The position numbers were made by a program, and so were the translations under genes. This document shows positions 19,528-28,061 of a stretch of 64,000 nucleotides of DNA, piece by piece. The DNA comes from CAZBYL01 sp964496275 (GTDB lineage Bacteria > Synergistota > Synergistia > Synergistales > Synergistaceae): NCBI GenBank assembly GCA_964496275.1, contig CAZBYL010000003.1, forward strand, positions 1 through 64,000. The letters are read 5' to 3'. The notes beneath the pieces were generated by a model. That model saw only the letters and a list, made by a program, of their open reading frames with translations. It had not been told where the DNA came from and searched no databases. Position 1 is the first letter of the stretch; the number at the start of each line of letters is the position of its first letter.

Positions 19528-21237
19528 CTAATCTATCATAGTGGTGCAAAGCATCTCTTCCACACTTGTTATACCGGCAAGAACCTTGCCCCTAGCCGAT
19601 TCTCTAAGCGTTTTCATACCGTTTTTACGCGCGTACGCTCTTATCTCATGTTCAGAACTTGCATTATTTATCATGTCACGCAGAGCAGAATCTATCAGCA
19701 TCATTTCTGAAATAACCGTACGTCCGCTGTAGCCGGTAAAACGGCAAGACGGACACCCAACAGGCTCGTATGCGACAGTACCCTGCGGTACGCCTATTTC
19801 GTTGGCAGTGACATCAGGTATTACATGTTCCCTCTTACAATTCGGACAAAGTTTTCTCACAAGCCTTTGAGCTAAAATTCCCCGCAGTGATGAGGCTAAG
19901 AGGAAATTCGGAACACCCATGTCAACAAGCCTGTTTATTGCCGTCGGGGCGTCGTTGGTGTGAAGTGTGCTCAAAACCAAGTGTCCGGTCAGAGCGATGC
20001 GAACGGCAAGGTGCGCGGTTTCCGTATCTCTTATCTCACCCACCATAAGTTTATCAGGGTCCTGACGTAAAATTGCTCTTAATGTGCTTCCAAAAGTCAG
20101 TCCTATCTTTTCATTAATCTGAATCTGTGTAATCCCGGGAATCGTAAACTCGACAGGATCCTCCAAAGTGATGATATTAACACCGGGATTATTTATTATT
20201 TCAAGAAGGGAATAGAGAGTAGTCGACTTTCCGCTTCCGGTTGGTCCTGTGACAAGAAAAATTCCGTGCGATGATGCTATCGCCGCGTTTAACGATGCCA
20301 CAAGTTCATGTTCGAACCCAAGTTTTTCTATCCCTACATTCTCATTGCTCTGGTCGAGCAGACGAAGAACAGCCTTCTCCCCAAACATCGAGGGCAGTGT
20401 CGAAACTCGGAGATCTATTCGTTTTTGGCTTACTTTTATCAAAATTCGCCCATCCTGCGGACGTCTTTTTTCCGCAATATCCATACCGGAAAGAATTTTT
20501 ATTCTCGCAATAAGGGGCAGGTGCAGGTTTTTGGGTATCTCTAGACTTGTAAAAAGAACTCCGTCAATTCTAAGGCGAACTCTAGTAACTCCGTCGGAAG
20601 GTTCTATATGTATGTCAGACGCCTTTTCTCTTACTCCTTGTTCAAGTATGCTGTTGACAAGCTTAACGACGGGTGCATCGTCCGTCGCAATCGTGGACAC
20701 GTCCTGTGCCATTGAGGGCGATATTGTGACGGTGTCTCCGCCGATATTCTTTTCCTGCTTCATAATGTCTGCCATGGCTTCGTGAACGCTCGTTTGAACC
20801 CTGTAATAATTAGAAAGAGCCTTGCTGATATCAGATGCCGTGGCAACTTTTATATCAACATCACGTCTTGTCAGCATACGAATTTCATCTACAGCCAGAG
20901 CATCCATAGGGTCTGACATAGCAACACTTATATGGATACTGTCGGGCAGTTCCAAAGGAATAACATTCAGCCTTGTCGCAACATTTTCAGGAATAACCGC
21001 AAGCGCTTCCTGCTGAGGGCGAGTTTTTATCAAAGACACAAAAGGAAGCTCCAACTGTTCGGAAAGAGCTTCTGCCAAATGAAGTTCAGTAAGATAGCCG
21101 TTCTTTATAAGGACCTCTCCGAGCCGCATCTGGGAAACCTTCTGCTCACCAAGCGCGGCCTCCAAATTCGCCTTTGTAATTGCACCTGCATTTATCAGAA
21201 GTTCACCGAGACGCATAATCTTGACCGGTTTGCTCAT
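19528..21237 (-). CDS. pilB: Type IV pilus extension ATPase PilB
   Basis: PilB (GspE family) drives pilus assembly. The 569-residue protein has an N-terminal MshEN-type domain (RLGELLINAGAIT and RLGEVLIKNGYLT repeats), a linker, then the ATPase with ASDIHIEP, GPTGSGKSTT, EDPVEF, DPDKLMVGEIRD and a metal-binding pair CPNC/CPSC. MshEN domains bind cyclic di-GMP in several homologues, so such control is possible but not shown. It is 68 bp downstream of pilQ. Confidence 0.94.
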   Translation of the reverse strand: MSKPVKIMRLGELLINAGAITKANLEAALGEQKVSQMRLGEVLIKNGYLTELHLAEALSEQLELPFVSLIKTRPQQEALAVIPENVATRLNVIPLELPDSIHISVAMSDPMDALAVDEIRMLTRRDVDIKVATASDISKALSNYYRVQTSVHEAMADIMKQEKNIGGDTVTISPSMAQDVSTIATDDAPVVKLVNSILEQGVREKASDIHIEPSDGVTRVRLRIDGVLFTSLEIPKNLHLPLIARIKILSGMDIAEKRRPQDGRILIKVSQKRIDLRVSTLPSMFGEKAVLRLLDQSNENVGIEKLGFEHELVASLNAAIASSHGIFLVTGPTGSGKSTTLYSLLEIINNPGVNIITLEDPVEFTIPGITQIQINEKIGLTFGSTLRAILRQDPDKLMVGEIRDTETAHLAVRIALTGHLVLSTLHTNDAPTAINRLVDMGVPNFLLASSLRGILAQRLVRKLCPNCKREHVIPDVTANEIGVPQGTVAYEPVGCPSCRFTGYSGRTVISEMMLIDSALRDMINNASSEHEIRAYARKNGMKTLRESARGKVLAGITSVEEMLCTTMID

Positions 21238-21305
21238 ATCATCATCTCCGCATAAAGTAATCTATGCAAAACTTTACGAACCAGGTGCAGCGTGCCCCTA
21301 TATTA

Positions 21306-23126
21306 TTACTGAATCAAACTTTTGTTGGGCATACTGTATACTTCGGAACTCCCAGAAGGGACATCAAGAATGTACGGAACAACTATAAACGCCATCTCGG
21401 ATTTTATATGCTTGTCATTCCTTGTTTTAAAAAGTTCGCCGATAATGGGGATATAGCTGAGAACAGGGACTCTTACAACGCCCTTTGTCTTATTTTCCTG
21501 ATACAGACCGCCAATTACAAACAACTCGCCGTTACGCACCCTAATCTGGGTATCCACATGTCTTTTGGTAGTCTCGGGCATCTCAGAGTTTCCGCTCTTT
21601 CTGAACTGCACTATTTCTCCTGTTTCGATCTTAAGTTTAAGCGTCAAGAACCCGTCCCTGCCTATCAGCGGCGTGATATCCAAGGTAGGACCTGTTTCCT
21701 GTTCCGAAAACTGGGGATTTCTGCTCTCGTCGAGGCCTGTCTGGTAGAGATAGTTGTGCGTCAGCTTTATGGAGGCTTTCTGACCGTCAAGCGCAACTAC
21801 GGAGGGGTTTGCAAGCACCTTGCCCTTGTTATTATCCTCCATTGCCTTCAATCCGGCATCAAGCATCTTCATTGCAGGATTCACAACATTAACTGGGAAG
21901 GTAGAATCCGTCGTTCCGGGTATGGGCAGCTCTCCGGGAGTACTTGTACCCACCGGATCAACATTGCCTTCGAAATTGCCATACGTATAGTTAGTAGTAA
22001 GCCCGGATGCACCATACGTGAAAATCCAGCCTTTATAAACACCAGCAATCAGTGCCTCGACTTCTTGCTTAGCGTTGTCATTAACCTCAATAAGCCTTGC
22101 CTGGAGCATAACCTGACGTCCAGGGTGGTCTATTCTGTTCATAAGAGCCTCAATTTGACGGTGCTGCTCAGGCATTGCCGTTACAAATACGGAACGCCTT
22201 CTTTCATCCATAACGGGTGGATTAGGCAATGGTACAAGAGACATAATCATCGCAGAAACCTTGGATATCTCCGCATAGGCAACTTTATATTCTTTAGTTT
22301 GGTTCTTACCGAGGGTCTTCCCTATACTTTCCGACGTACCGATTACAAGAGTCTTGCCCATAAGTGCATACGTTAAATCGTTCATACGAAGCATGTAGGC
22401 AAATACTTCGCTGAACTTAGCTTTTTTAAATGAAAAAGTCATTGGATTGTCAGGAACAGTTGAGTCTATAACCAAATTCATATTTTTTAGATTTGCCAGC
22501 ATACGAAAAACGTCTCGTACTGAAACCTCTCTCAGCTCCAAAGTCACTGGCGAGTTCATTCCCAACGGATCACTACTACTGATATGACGCGCCGGAGTCA
22601 GGACGGGAGGCTCCACATCCGACTCCGCCTTAAGTCTGATTGTAATCAGGTCAGAACCGGGCATGCCTCTCACATTGTCAACTTTAAGCTGCCTTTCCCC
22701 CGTAAGGACCATTCTCATGCCATCATTGTCAGCAGATACAACCTGAACTCTCTGCACAAGAGGATAATCATATTTCTGCCACCATTCGTTACTCATTTTC
22801 TTCGTAAACTTAAAAACGCTCCAGCCGTACTCGTCCCACCAATCCTGCTTATCAGTATTACGCGGGAAGCGCACTCCGGTCCATTCCAAAACCAAAGCGG
22901 CATCGGCACTGTCGGCAACTCGCGGCAGAGGCATCTTTGTACCCCTTATTTCCAGAATCACATCATCTCCGCCTATCTGGCGAACACGCATTCCCTCAAT
23001 CACAGATTTGAGCTCTTTAGTTTCGGCCAAAGTCTCAACACCCAAAGCAGGGAGAGCGGCAAACAGTGATATCAGCAGGAAAAATATTAGTGCTACAAGT
23101 CTGTGCGGTGCTTTTCGTTTGTCCAT
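21306..23126 (-). CDS. pilQ: Type IV pilus secretin PilQ
   Basis: PilQ forms the outer-membrane channel for the pilus, so its presence argues for a diderm cell. The 606-residue protein has a signal peptide (hydrophobic segment at about 10-27), an AMIN-like region, an STN-like domain (LELREVSVRDVFRMLANL), a secretin N1 domain, and the C-terminal secretin domain with VLANPSVVALDGQKA and the end motif VPVLSYIPIIGELFKTR. The ATG at 23126 lies inside the end of pilP and is preceded by AGGGG. Confidence 0.93.
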   Translation of the reverse strand: MDKRKAPHRLVALIFFLLISLFAALPALGVETLAETKELKSVIEGMRVRQIGGDDVILEIRGTKMPLPRVADSADAALVLEWTGVRFPRNTDKQDWWDEYGWSVFKFTKKMSNEWWQKYDYPLVQRVQVVSADNDGMRMVLTGERQLKVDNVRGMPGSDLITIRLKAESDVEPPVLTPARHISSSDPLGMNSPVTLELREVSVRDVFRMLANLKNMNLVIDSTVPDNPMTFSFKKAKFSEVFAYMLRMNDLTYALMGKTLVIGTSESIGKTLGKNQTKEYKVAYAEISKVSAMIMSLVPLPNPPVMDERRRSVFVTAMPEQHRQIEALMNRIDHPGRQVMLQARLIEVNDNAKQEVEALIAGVYKGWIFTYGASGLTTNYTYGNFEGNVDPVGTSTPGELPIPGTTDSTFPVNVVNPAMKMLDAGLKAMEDNNKGKVLANPSVVALDGQKASIKLTHNYLYQTGLDESRNPQFSEQETGPTLDITPLIGRDGFLTLKLKIETGEIVQFRKSGNSEMPETTKRHVDTQIRVRNGELFVIGGLYQENKTKGVVRVPVLSYIPIIGELFKTRNDKHIKSEMAFIVVPYILDVPSGSSEVYSMPNKSLIQ

Positions 23127-23671
23127 GTCCAGCTCACCCCTTTTGCATCTATTGCTGTAACTCTGCCCTTGCCATTTCCAAAAACGGAACCTACCCGAAA
23201 AATCTGCCCCGGTGCTTCGTCATCAATGTCAAGTGTAGCGGCACCTCCGCCATCCAAAATAATAAGGGCCTTGATCGTTACGGCAGGAATTATGTTTACC
23301 GAGGCCAATGCATCACCGGAAACAGCATCATCCGCCATCATAGCGACAGGAGAACGTCCTACGGCTTCTCCGACAGCAATGAGCTGCTCGCTTTCGGCAC
23401 GATATCGTCCATAAGCTTCACTCATTTTTGTTATTAAGGCAATTTCGTCTGTCACTTCCTGGGAAGGACCTGAAATAGCCTTTCCGAGTAATTTATCGTC
23501 AGATGAATAATTCTTCAGCCAAACAAAATTGCCCATGCTGTAAAAAGCCGCAAATACAAAAAAAAGAAATATGGCAAAAAACGAATAGAGCTTCTTTCGT
23601 TCCTCAACGGAAGACGGTAGCCTTATTGATGAATACTTCAAACGATCGGCAAATTCGGAAAAACCGCTCAT
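23093..23671 (-). CDS. pilP: PilP-like inner-membrane-anchored pilus protein
   Basis: The 192-residue product has one N-terminal transmembrane helix (about 27-46). Its C-terminal domain contains IKALIILDGGGAATLDID and RVGSVFGNGKGRVTAIDA, resembling the PilP/GspC homology region that contacts the secretin. It lies between pilO and pilQ, overlapping pilO by 4 bp and pilQ by 34 bp. Unlike the usual PilP lipoprotein it has a membrane helix rather than a lipobox, closer to GspC. Confidence 0.75.
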   Translation of the reverse strand: MSGFSEFADRLKYSSIRLPSSVEERKKLYSFFAIFLFFVFAAFYSMGNFVWLKNYSSDDKLLGKAISGPSQEVTDEIALITKMSEAYGRYRAESEQLIAVGEAVGRSPVAMMADDAVSGDALASVNIIPAVTIKALIILDGGGAATLDIDDEAPGQIFRVGSVFGNGKGRVTAIDAKGVSWTWTNEKHRTDL

Positions 23672-24204
23672 TTTGCCGCCTCCACTGATGGTGGCGCTGG
23701 ATTTAGTTTTGCCTGTACAACGAACATAAAATCCACTCCCCCCGTTGTAGGACTGGAAATATTCAAGTTAGAAACCCTAAGCAAAAGATTGCTCTCTCTG
23801 AAAGATAGCAACAAACGCATCAGGGCAAAATAGTCATTTGTTCCGCTGATATTGAAACTGACAAAATCACCCTCATCATCACCTTTTATTAACTCGGCAT
23901 CGGACATACCTACGGAGTCCAACTTAGTTATAAGGAACGAGTAAACCTGCGTCGGAGATACGGCCTCGGCAGGAAGCTTCATACCGTCAAAATTCACGTT
24001 TGACTTATAATACATAAGTGACTCAGACTTACTTTCAAAAATTCTCTCCTGAAGCGCCGTTTCACTTCTCATCGAGGATACTTCCTCGCTCAGCAAGCGT
24101 ACATAACGCATCAGCGCAGTCTGTGCCGCTATCAAAAGCACTGCAAAAAGAGCAACGGATATAAATTGGCGTTTGGATATCTTAGTAAAATCTATATTAG
24201 TCAT
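23668..24204 (-). CDS. pilO: PilO-like pilus alignment protein
   Basis: The 178-residue product has a short cytoplasmic N-terminus, one transmembrane helix (about 14-31), a coiled-coil segment (about 33-60) and a ferredoxin-like C-terminal domain. This topology and its place between pilN and pilP mark it as PilO. It would form the inner-membrane PilN-PilO scaffold that links PilM to PilP-PilQ. It overlaps both neighbours by 4 bp. The family is weakly conserved in sequence, so the call depends mainly on topology and synteny. Confidence 0.8.
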   Translation of the reverse strand: MTNIDFTKISKRQFISVALFAVLLIAAQTALMRYVRLLSEEVSSMRSETALQERIFESKSESLMYYKSNVNFDGMKLPAEAVSPTQVYSFLITKLDSVGMSDAELIKGDDEGDFVSFNISGTNDYFALMRLLLSFRESNLLLRVSNLNISSPTTGGVDFMFVVQAKLNPAPPSVEAAK

Positions 24205-24815
24205 CGGGCGTCTCCTGATTCCACAGCCGCAGGTATTTCCGTGGCTGCATGAGATGCGGCATTCAGCAGCGGCATTGGAATAAGTTTCAAGTTTACGGAA
24301 TACGTAAACAAACCGCCCGTCCCCGCAACCGGTTTAATGTCGGGAAGTGAGGCAGAATCAACACACGCAATGGACGCAAGCGCACCGGCAAGAGCCAATA
24401 CCGCTTCTTCACCTTTAGCTTTTCCGGTAAGTGCAACATCTGTTTTTGTCATTTTCACACTCTCAACAGACACTCCGTCCGGAATAACAGCGATAAGTGA
24501 AGAGAAAAACTCTATGGACGGAATATCTTCAAGCACAAAGCTCAACTTGTCTTTATAAACCTGATTTGACGCGACAGCCTCAGTATAAGAAATATTTACG
24601 GAATCCAACTTTGAGCTTACGGCGGCAGACTTTTCAAGCAGCAACGCACGCTCAGAGCGAAGTGCATAAACCTTCCAGCCTCCCACAGCCAAAACTATAA
24701 AAGACGCTATAAAAAACAAAGAAGCAACGGCAAAGACGGCAAGATGCTTGTAACTCTTCTCGCCCTCATCCGCAGTTTCTTTTCCGGGAATCAAAAGATC
24801 AAGTCTAACTACCAT
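24201..24815 (-). CDS. pilN: PilN-like pilus assembly protein
   Basis: The 204-residue product starts with the short segment MVVRLDLLIPG, in the place of the cytoplasmic PilN peptide that binds PilM. A transmembrane helix (about 27-51), a coiled coil and a ferredoxin-like domain (VSVESVKMTKTDVALTGKA) follow. It begins 4 bp after pilM and overlaps pilO by 4 bp. Assignment rests on topology and order. Confidence 0.83.
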   Translation of the reverse strand: MVVRLDLLIPGKETADEGEKSYKHLAVFAVASLFFIASFIVLAVGGWKVYALRSERALLLEKSAAVSSKLDSVNISYTEAVASNQVYKDKLSFVLEDIPSIEFFSSLIAVIPDGVSVESVKMTKTDVALTGKAKGEEAVLALAGALASIACVDSASLPDIKPVAGTGGLFTYSVNLKLIPMPLLNAASHAATEIPAAVESGDAR

Positions 24816-24819
24816 AGAA

Positions 24820-25773
24820 TTACCTCAGAGCCAAACCGACAGGGATTTCCCAACTGTCGCCGGCGTTTCCAAAATCTATGCCGTGTATCTCCATACAATT
24901 TACATTTATGATTCTTTCCACCGAAAGATACGAACTCATCATGTCGGACAGCGTAGCGTCGGCGCCCGGCCCGCAGAGAAAAAGTTCTTTTGCTTCAAAA
25001 CCTCTTATCTGGGACAAAGCAAACTGGAGAGAAGAACGAACCTCCTTGATAAACGCAACTTGCTGAGCGGCATAATCTTCATCTCCGTCAGGTAATTTCC
25101 GATCTATGCCATCAAAACCGATAGACATACTCCTGTAAAAAACACCGTTTCCCTTCCACGAAAGAATGAGAACAGAGCGGCTCCTGCCGGCATATACATA
25201 TACAGACGCATCCGAAGGCGGAATCAAAGGAGTCGCAGCACGCTCTATCGCTATCTGCGCGGGTTCGATAGCATCAATTTGAAAACCGTGAGCCGCTGCG
25301 GCATTCATAATATTTTCCACTAATGAAAGTCTTGTTGCACACACGATAAAACGTTTATCAACCGCATTGTTCGGAAGCGGGTACTCTATTTGAGCCATAT
25401 CAAAAATTCCTTCCTCTGTCGGGAAAGGAAAATAATTTTCAAATTCATAGCGAAAAGCAAGCTTCGCCTCAGGCAAGGTCATACCCGGCAAATTTACGAT
25501 GCGAAGAAGAGAATCGGACGTCGGAAGCGACACACTGACAGGAATTTTTACATCAGAAATTTTTGTTGAAAGATAAGAAAAGCACCGATCCAAATTTATT
25601 CCGCCCTTAATAAATGGATCATCATCGAACTCGGGCACACCGCTCACATCCCCGCCGGCATGATCCGTCACAGAGTATGAGCCCACAGAACCCTGAACGG
25701 CGAGATAACGAAACATCCCCCTGTCGATCAAAAGCCCTGCCCTAGATTTTTTCTTACTGGAAAATAACTGCAT
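24820..25773 (-). CDS. pilM: PilM-like actin-fold pilus assembly protein
   Basis: PilM is the cytoplasmic actin-like ring protein of the pilus inner-membrane complex. The 317-residue protein has the family features SVSLPTSDSLLRIVNLPGM, EAKLAFRYEFENYFPFP, and IDAIEPAQIAIERA. The ATG at 25773 has GAGGT 6 nt upstream; an in-frame TTG one codon earlier is too close. It is the first gene after the pilA terminator, so its expression depends on readthrough or a weak local promoter. Confidence 0.87.
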   Translation of the reverse strand: MQLFSSKKKSRAGLLIDRGMFRYLAVQGSVGSYSVTDHAGGDVSGVPEFDDDPFIKGGINLDRCFSYLSTKISDVKIPVSVSLPTSDSLLRIVNLPGMTLPEAKLAFRYEFENYFPFPTEEGIFDMAQIEYPLPNNAVDKRFIVCATRLSLVENIMNAAAAHGFQIDAIEPAQIAIERAATPLIPPSDASVYVYAGRSRSVLILSWKGNGVFYRSMSIGFDGIDRKLPDGDEDYAAQQVAFIKEVRSSLQFALSQIRGFEAKELFLCGPGADATLSDMMSSYLSVERIINVNCMEIHGIDFGNAGDSWEIPVGLALR

Positions 25774-25828
25774 CAATGTACCTCACGCAAAAATGGCTTA
25801 AAATTGGAAAAATCCAAAATCGGCAAAT

Positions 25829-25877
25829 GAAAAAAACTCAGCAGGAATCGCCGCACACTTTGTGCGGCGATTCCTGC
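25829..25877 (-). terminator. Intrinsic terminator between pilA and pilM
   Basis: The arms at 25841-25857 and 25861-25877 are perfect 17-bp complements with a 3-nt loop. On the minus strand they are followed by TGAG and seven T. It lies 16 bp after the pilA stop. It would keep pilA transcript high relative to pilMNOPQBT. Confidence 0.9.
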
Positions 25878-25893
25878 TTGTTAGTCTGTAGTG

Positions 25894-26331
25894 TTAGTCA
25901 GCTTTTCTAAGCGGAATAGAGAATAAATCTCCACTTACCGATAGACCTGCTGTGGACTGCATTGCTTTGAGCTTGTCTTTGATGCCGGAAGCTGTTGATG
26001 TACCATTATACTGAACGCGACACGCCGTTTGGTCACCTTCAATTGTGAACTTATCGTTGGTAGCAAGCAATGGAGAGTCAAGATATTTGTCAACAGATGC
26101 CTTATTAGCAGGATCAACGGGCCATGTATTGTAGTCCGCATAGCACATTATTGCGGCTGCCTTTACGTTGCGCATGTCGGATACGATCTTCGTTGCCTCT
26201 GCCTTGTCCGTTGCCGCTCCAGTTGAGAGCATCATCATGCCTGCAAGTATACCGATAATAATAATGACGATGAGAAGCTCAACCAGTGTAAAACCCTTTG
26301 CCTTACGATACTTCTTGAGAATCTTGTTCAA
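25894..26331 (-). CDS. pilA: Major type IV pilin PilA
   Basis: The 145-residue prepilin has a short basic leader (NKILKKYRKAKG), the cleavage/methylation motif G|FTLVELLIVIIIIGIL with Glu at +5, and a small globular domain with one Cys pair (MCYAD and TACRV) that could form the pilin disulfide loop. The start is a TTG at 26331, preceded by GAGGAGG at 8 nt. The longer frame from an ATG at 26436 would add an unlikely 35 residues and begins inside the likely promoter. Own promoter and strong terminator suggest high expression as the main pilus subunit. Confidence 0.92.
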   Translation of the reverse strand: MNKILKKYRKAKGFTLVELLIVIIIIGILAGMMMLSTGAATDKAEATKIVSDMRNVKAAAIMCYADYNTWPVDPANKASVDKYLDSPLLATNDKFTIEGDQTACRVQYNGTSTASGIKDKLKAMQSTAGLSVSGDLFSIPLRKAD

Positions 26332-26424
26332 TTTTGTTTCCTCCTCTTTGAGTATTATTATACTTTTTACATTCGCACAGCACAAAACGTTAGTTCCATC
26401 TATGCCGCATCCTGTAACAGCGTG

Positions 26425-26454
26425 ATTATTGCACATATATAGTCTTTTTGTCCA
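26425..26454 (-). promoter_or_regulatory. Likely sigma-70-type promoter of pilA
   Basis: On the minus strand TGGACA (26449-26454) and AATAAT (26425-26430) are separated by 18 bp, and TGC directly before the -10 makes an extended -10. Transcription would begin near 26418, giving an untranslated leader of about 87 nt before the TTG start. The surrounding gap (26332-26600) is AT-rich and shows nothing else clear. Confidence 0.45.
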
Positions 26455-26600
26455 GTATACAGAAACATTTTGCCATAAATTAAAAGTTATATTTAGACGC
26501 GTTCCTGAAAATTTTACAATATATTCATAAGTTAGTAATATTTCTAAAAATATAATTCCTCAATGAAGAGCGAGAAGTACCCGCATAAAACTGCGCCAAG

Positions 26601-27845
26601 TTACATGAACGCCTGTATAGCGGATATTATTGGCAGGAAGATGGCAAGTACCATAAATCCGACTATGATACCTACAAATATGACCATTACAGGCTCCAAT
26701 ATCGAGCTGAGTCTCTTTATTTTTTCCGATAGTTCCGACTCATACCAGTCCGCAACCTTCACCATCATATCATCTGTACGTCCAGTCTCTTCTCCGACAG
26801 CTACCATGTGAGCGATCATAGGCGGGAACAGTTTTCTTTCTCGCATAATGGCGTGCATAGAGCCCCCCATAGATGCGGAATCCCTCATCAACAAAAATGC
26901 CTGCTTTATTTTTTCGTTTGACGCGACATCGGCAGACATTTCAAGCGCGGTTAGCACTGGGACGCCCGACGTAAGCAGCGAGGACATCGTTCTAAAAGAA
27001 CGAGAGACTGAGGACTTGTACAGGATATCCCCAAAGATAGGCAGCTTAAGTACAAATGTATCAATGTAAATTTTTAAAGACTTGACTCTGCGCAGGTATT
27101 TCACAGCAAAAAATACAATAAGAATCGTAATTGGCAATAGAGCCCAGTTCTCTTTTGCCCAATTTCCAAATCTGAATGTCATCTCAGTGAGAAGCGGCAT
27201 TTTTACATTCATATTCTTAAACGCTTTCTCAAACTGAGGAATAACGACAGCAACCATTACCCCAAGCACAAGAATGGCTATGGATATTACTGCCGTAGGG
27301 TAGGTAAGAGCCGATATGATTTTTTTGCGAAGTGCCTCTTGATCTTCCAGGAACCCGGCAAGCTTAGCCAAGCTACTGTCCAACGCACCAGACTCCTCTC
27401 CCGATTTTACAAGAGATGAGGTCAGTGTATCAAAAATTTTAGGGTGCTCGGCAAGAGCGGCACCGAGAGTAGTTCCTGAACTTACCCTTTCGTATACGGC
27501 AGAAATAACTCTCTTCAGGCGTTTGCTCTCCGTCTGCTCAACAAGTATCTGTATTGCTGAAGCAATCGGAACACCGGCCGATATCATTGTGGACAACTGT
27601 CTGAAAAATATCGATTTGTCTCTGAGTTTTATCCTTGGAGACAAATCAAAGAATTCCTCCCAGTTAGTATTTTTGCTTGCAACGGACTCACCTATCTGCA
27701 AAGCTACCTCGTGGCTTCTTTCTATATTTATGGGAACCCATCCGTGGTCTCGTATCCACGAGACCAACTCAGCCTCGTTATCGGCGGTTCTCGTTCCTGA
27801 CATATTTTTACCGTTTGCCGCTTTGGCTTTATATTTAAAATCCAT
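26601..27845 (-). CDS. pilC: Type IV pilus inner-membrane platform protein PilC
   Basis: PilC (GspF family) is the platform on which PilB and PilT act. The 414-residue protein has the two repeated GspF domains: first with FFRQLSTMISAGVPIASAI, second with FRTMSSLLTSGVPVLTALEM. Each ends in transmembrane segments, with the last helix near the C-terminus (VMVIFVGIIVGFMVLAIF). The ATG at 27845 (MDFKYKAK) is chosen because AGGTG lies about 7 nt upstream and this is the family's normal start. It leads the pilus cluster. Confidence 0.94.
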   Translation of the reverse strand: MDFKYKAKAANGKNMSGTRTADNEAELVSWIRDHGWVPINIERSHEVALQIGESVASKNTNWEEFFDLSPRIKLRDKSIFFRQLSTMISAGVPIASAIQILVEQTESKRLKRVISAVYERVSSGTTLGAALAEHPKIFDTLTSSLVKSGEESGALDSSLAKLAGFLEDQEALRKKIISALTYPTAVISIAILVLGVMVAVVIPQFEKAFKNMNVKMPLLTEMTFRFGNWAKENWALLPITILIVFFAVKYLRRVKSLKIYIDTFVLKLPIFGDILYKSSVSRSFRTMSSLLTSGVPVLTALEMSADVASNEKIKQAFLLMRDSASMGGSMHAIMRERKLFPPMIAHMVAVGEETGRTDDMMVKVADWYESELSEKIKRLSSILEPVMVIFVGIIVGFMVLAIFLPIISAIQAFM

Positions 27846-27983
27846 TGAACACACCTGCCGTAGCCAAGTTATATTGCATACATTGTACATTAAACGCTGT
27901 TTCACGCAAGCAATTTTTTTCTTTCTGATAGTTTTACTTTTAGCGCGGCGGACCGAAAAACGTGTTCAAGAAAAAGGAAGCAC

Positions 27984-28017
27984 GAAAAATGCGGAACCAC
28001 AAAACGTGATCCCGCAT
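27984..28017 (-). terminator. Intrinsic terminator after the CODH-like operon
   Basis: The arms 27989-28000 and 28006-28017 form a 12-bp stem with two G-U pairs and a 5-nt loop, followed on the minus strand by five T. It separates the redox operon from pilC. Confidence 0.7.
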
Positions 28018-28061
28018 AACGTGACTTGGTATATTAAGAAAATATTAAAAGTATTTTGATT

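Noticed and set aside
21264..22376. Plus-strand open frame of 370 codons opposite pilQ
   Set aside because: It is antisense to a well-supported secretin gene, with composition typical of a shadow frame and no recognisable domain.
26332..26436. Longer pilA from the ATG at 26436
   Set aside because: It starts within the likely promoter and gives a 47-residue leader; the TTG at 26331 has an excellent Shine-Dalgarno sequence and normal leader length.
26461..26480. Sigma-54-type promoter (TGGCA) upstream of pilA
   Set aside because: The GC element expected at -12 is missing; the sigma-70-type pair fits better.
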